Source: Rhynochetos jubatus (lineage: Eukaryota > Chordata > Aves > Eurypygiformes > Rhynochetidae). From it: 64,000 bases of DNA. Both the position numbers and the translations under genes were made by a program. How positions within the stretch are numbered: the first letter of the stretch is position 1; each line of letters begins with the position of its first letter. Of the stretch, positions 62,809-64,000 are shown piece by piece. Below the pieces are notes generated by a model that did no database searches, was not told where the DNA came from, and worked only from the letters and a program-made list of their open reading frames with translations. Location: contig CM050654.1 in the NCBI GenBank assembly GCA_027574665.1, positions 21,954,222-22,018,221 of the forward strand. The letters run 5' to 3'.

Positions 62809-64000
62809 CTAGCACAGGAAACATAATCAGAAAAGTTGCCAAAAAGAGTTATTAAAAAACTACTATGTTCTTTAAAAAGTGAACAAGTCAAGATGACCAG
62901 GTAGACCAAAGCGTTTAGCTCTGACAAGCCAAAGAGTTGTGACATGTGAAATAAAAAATGGTACTCAGGTAGCCATCATCTATTTGTGGTCTGCACGAAG
63001 CTATAGCTAGGCCTGTTGGAGGAAGAGGAGTAAGTTGCACACCTAGGTACATTAAAATACGTTCTCACTGCTTCAGAAATTATAGTAACCAGATGAACCT
63101 GGCTGGATGCCAGGTGCCCACCAAAGCCATTCTACCACTCCCCTCCTCACCTGGCCAGTAGAGAAAAAATATGACAAAAGGCTCATGGGTCGAGATAAGG
63201 ACAGGGAGATCATTCACCAATCACCATCATGGGCACAACAGAGTCAGCTTAGGGAAAATCTATTTGGTTTGTTACCAAGCAAATTGGAGAAGGGTAATCA
63301 GAAATAAAACCAAATTTTAAAACATCTTCCCCCCTCCCCTCCCTTCTTTCTGGGCTCAACTTTGCTTCCGATTTCTCTACCTCCTCCCCTTCGGTGGCGC
63401 AGGGGGACTGGGAATGGGGGTTGCAGTCAATTCATCAACCTTGTCTCTGCTGCTCCTTCCTACTCAGGGCGGGACTCCTCAAACTTTTCCCCCTCTGGCT
63501 GCAGTTGTGTCTTTTTTTTTTTCCTCTTTTTCCAGTACATCATCCCAGAGGCACTACCACCGTTACTGACGGGCTCAGCCTTGGCCAGCGGCGGGTCCAT
63601 TTTGGAGCTGGCTGGCATGGGCTCTGTTGGACATGGGGGAAGCACCTAGTGGCTTCTCACAGAAGCCACCCTTGTAGCCGCCCTGCTACCAAACCCTTGC
63701 CATGTAAACCCAATATAGTAGGAAAAACCCACATTCATCTATTTCAATTATTTTAATTGTTTTTATTAGAAATTAGTACCTGAGTATTTGTATTCAGATA
63801 AGAATCAGTTAATTTTGCTTAATTTTTACTTGATTTTGTTTTAAACTGCTCTAAGTTTTTTAACCTGTTTTATTATCACTAGCAATATTCCTTTCTAGCC
63901 TAATTCCACTGGAGTCCATTACTTGACACAGATACTGAACATTCTCCTGCAATAGAGAACTGGCCAGTATCTTTTTATGACTTTGCCATTTGGCTACAAA
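62809..64000 (-). other. MYO3B: MYO3B intron, partial (continues past window)
   Basis: This is sequence upstream of the first visible exon. It contains the shorter copy of the ERV-related repeat (63101-63716) and otherwise AT-rich sequence. No exon ending in the expected HYAGK was found. Confidence 0.75.
63101..63716 (+). mobile_element. ERV-related avian interspersed repeat, internally deleted copy
   Basis: The copy begins ggctggatgccaggtgccca and ends ttgccatgtaaacccaatata. It shares collinear blocks with 17311-18197 but lacks about 400 bases between the gggactcctcaaacttttcc block and the gaggcactaccaccgttact block, including the internal CTCCAGCGTGGGTCC repeats. It contains extra sequence at its start (caggtgcccaccaaagccat) that the other copy lacks. 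The family is probably retroviral in origin but is not named with confidence. Confidence 0.6.

Overview
This window reads as a stretch of avian nuclear genome lying almost entirely inside one long gene. The support for a bird is three-fold: a 5'-truncated CR1 LINE with the characteristic (ATTCTGTG)n 3' end, two solo ERVL-type LTRs of a family I recognise from bird genomes, and multi-kilobase AT-rich introns with short exons obeying GT-AG rules. The order of bird cannot be read from the sequence. No bacterial, organellar or CRISPR features were seen, and no complete intron-less gene of recognisable function was found on either strand. The gene is MYO3B (unconventional myosin IIIB), on the minus strand, so its 5' end lies beyond base 64000 and it is read leftwards. 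Ten exons join in frame with consistent splice phases: 62679-62808, 48567-48646, 43769-43846, 41711-41916, 34775-34886, 33730-33892, 32950-33030, 23541-23661, 12426-12489 and 11407-11542. They give 390 whole residues: the C-terminal third of the myosin motor (up to the converter), three IQ motifs and the start of a Ser/Gln-rich tail. The N-terminal kinase domain and the first part of the motor are outside the window. The end of the tail is not firmly located. A splice-competent block at 1160-1221 would end the frame, but it is only a candidate. Layout from right to left: an ERV-related avian repeat (63101-63716) precedes the first exon. A 14-kb intron follows, holding a CR1 copy. A compact group of motor, converter and IQ exons lies between 48.6 and 32.9 kb, interrupted by a solo LTR (43997-44586), an old CR1 (42311-42700), a T26 tract and a CpG-rich block (38881-39330). 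A 9.3-kb intron with tRNA-SINE-like relics comes next, then the third-IQ exon. The following 11-kb intron is loaded with repeats: a SINE relic, a LINE reverse-transcriptase relic, an old CR1, a second copy of the ERV-related repeat and a second solo LTR. Two tail exons and 11.4 kb with no confident exon complete the window. The most interesting observations are the third IQ motif encoded across the 32950/23661 junction, the tandem acceptor that decides whether that IQ is read in frame, the unresolved tail end, and the unexplained CpG-rich intronic block. I found nothing that supports a wholly new biological system.
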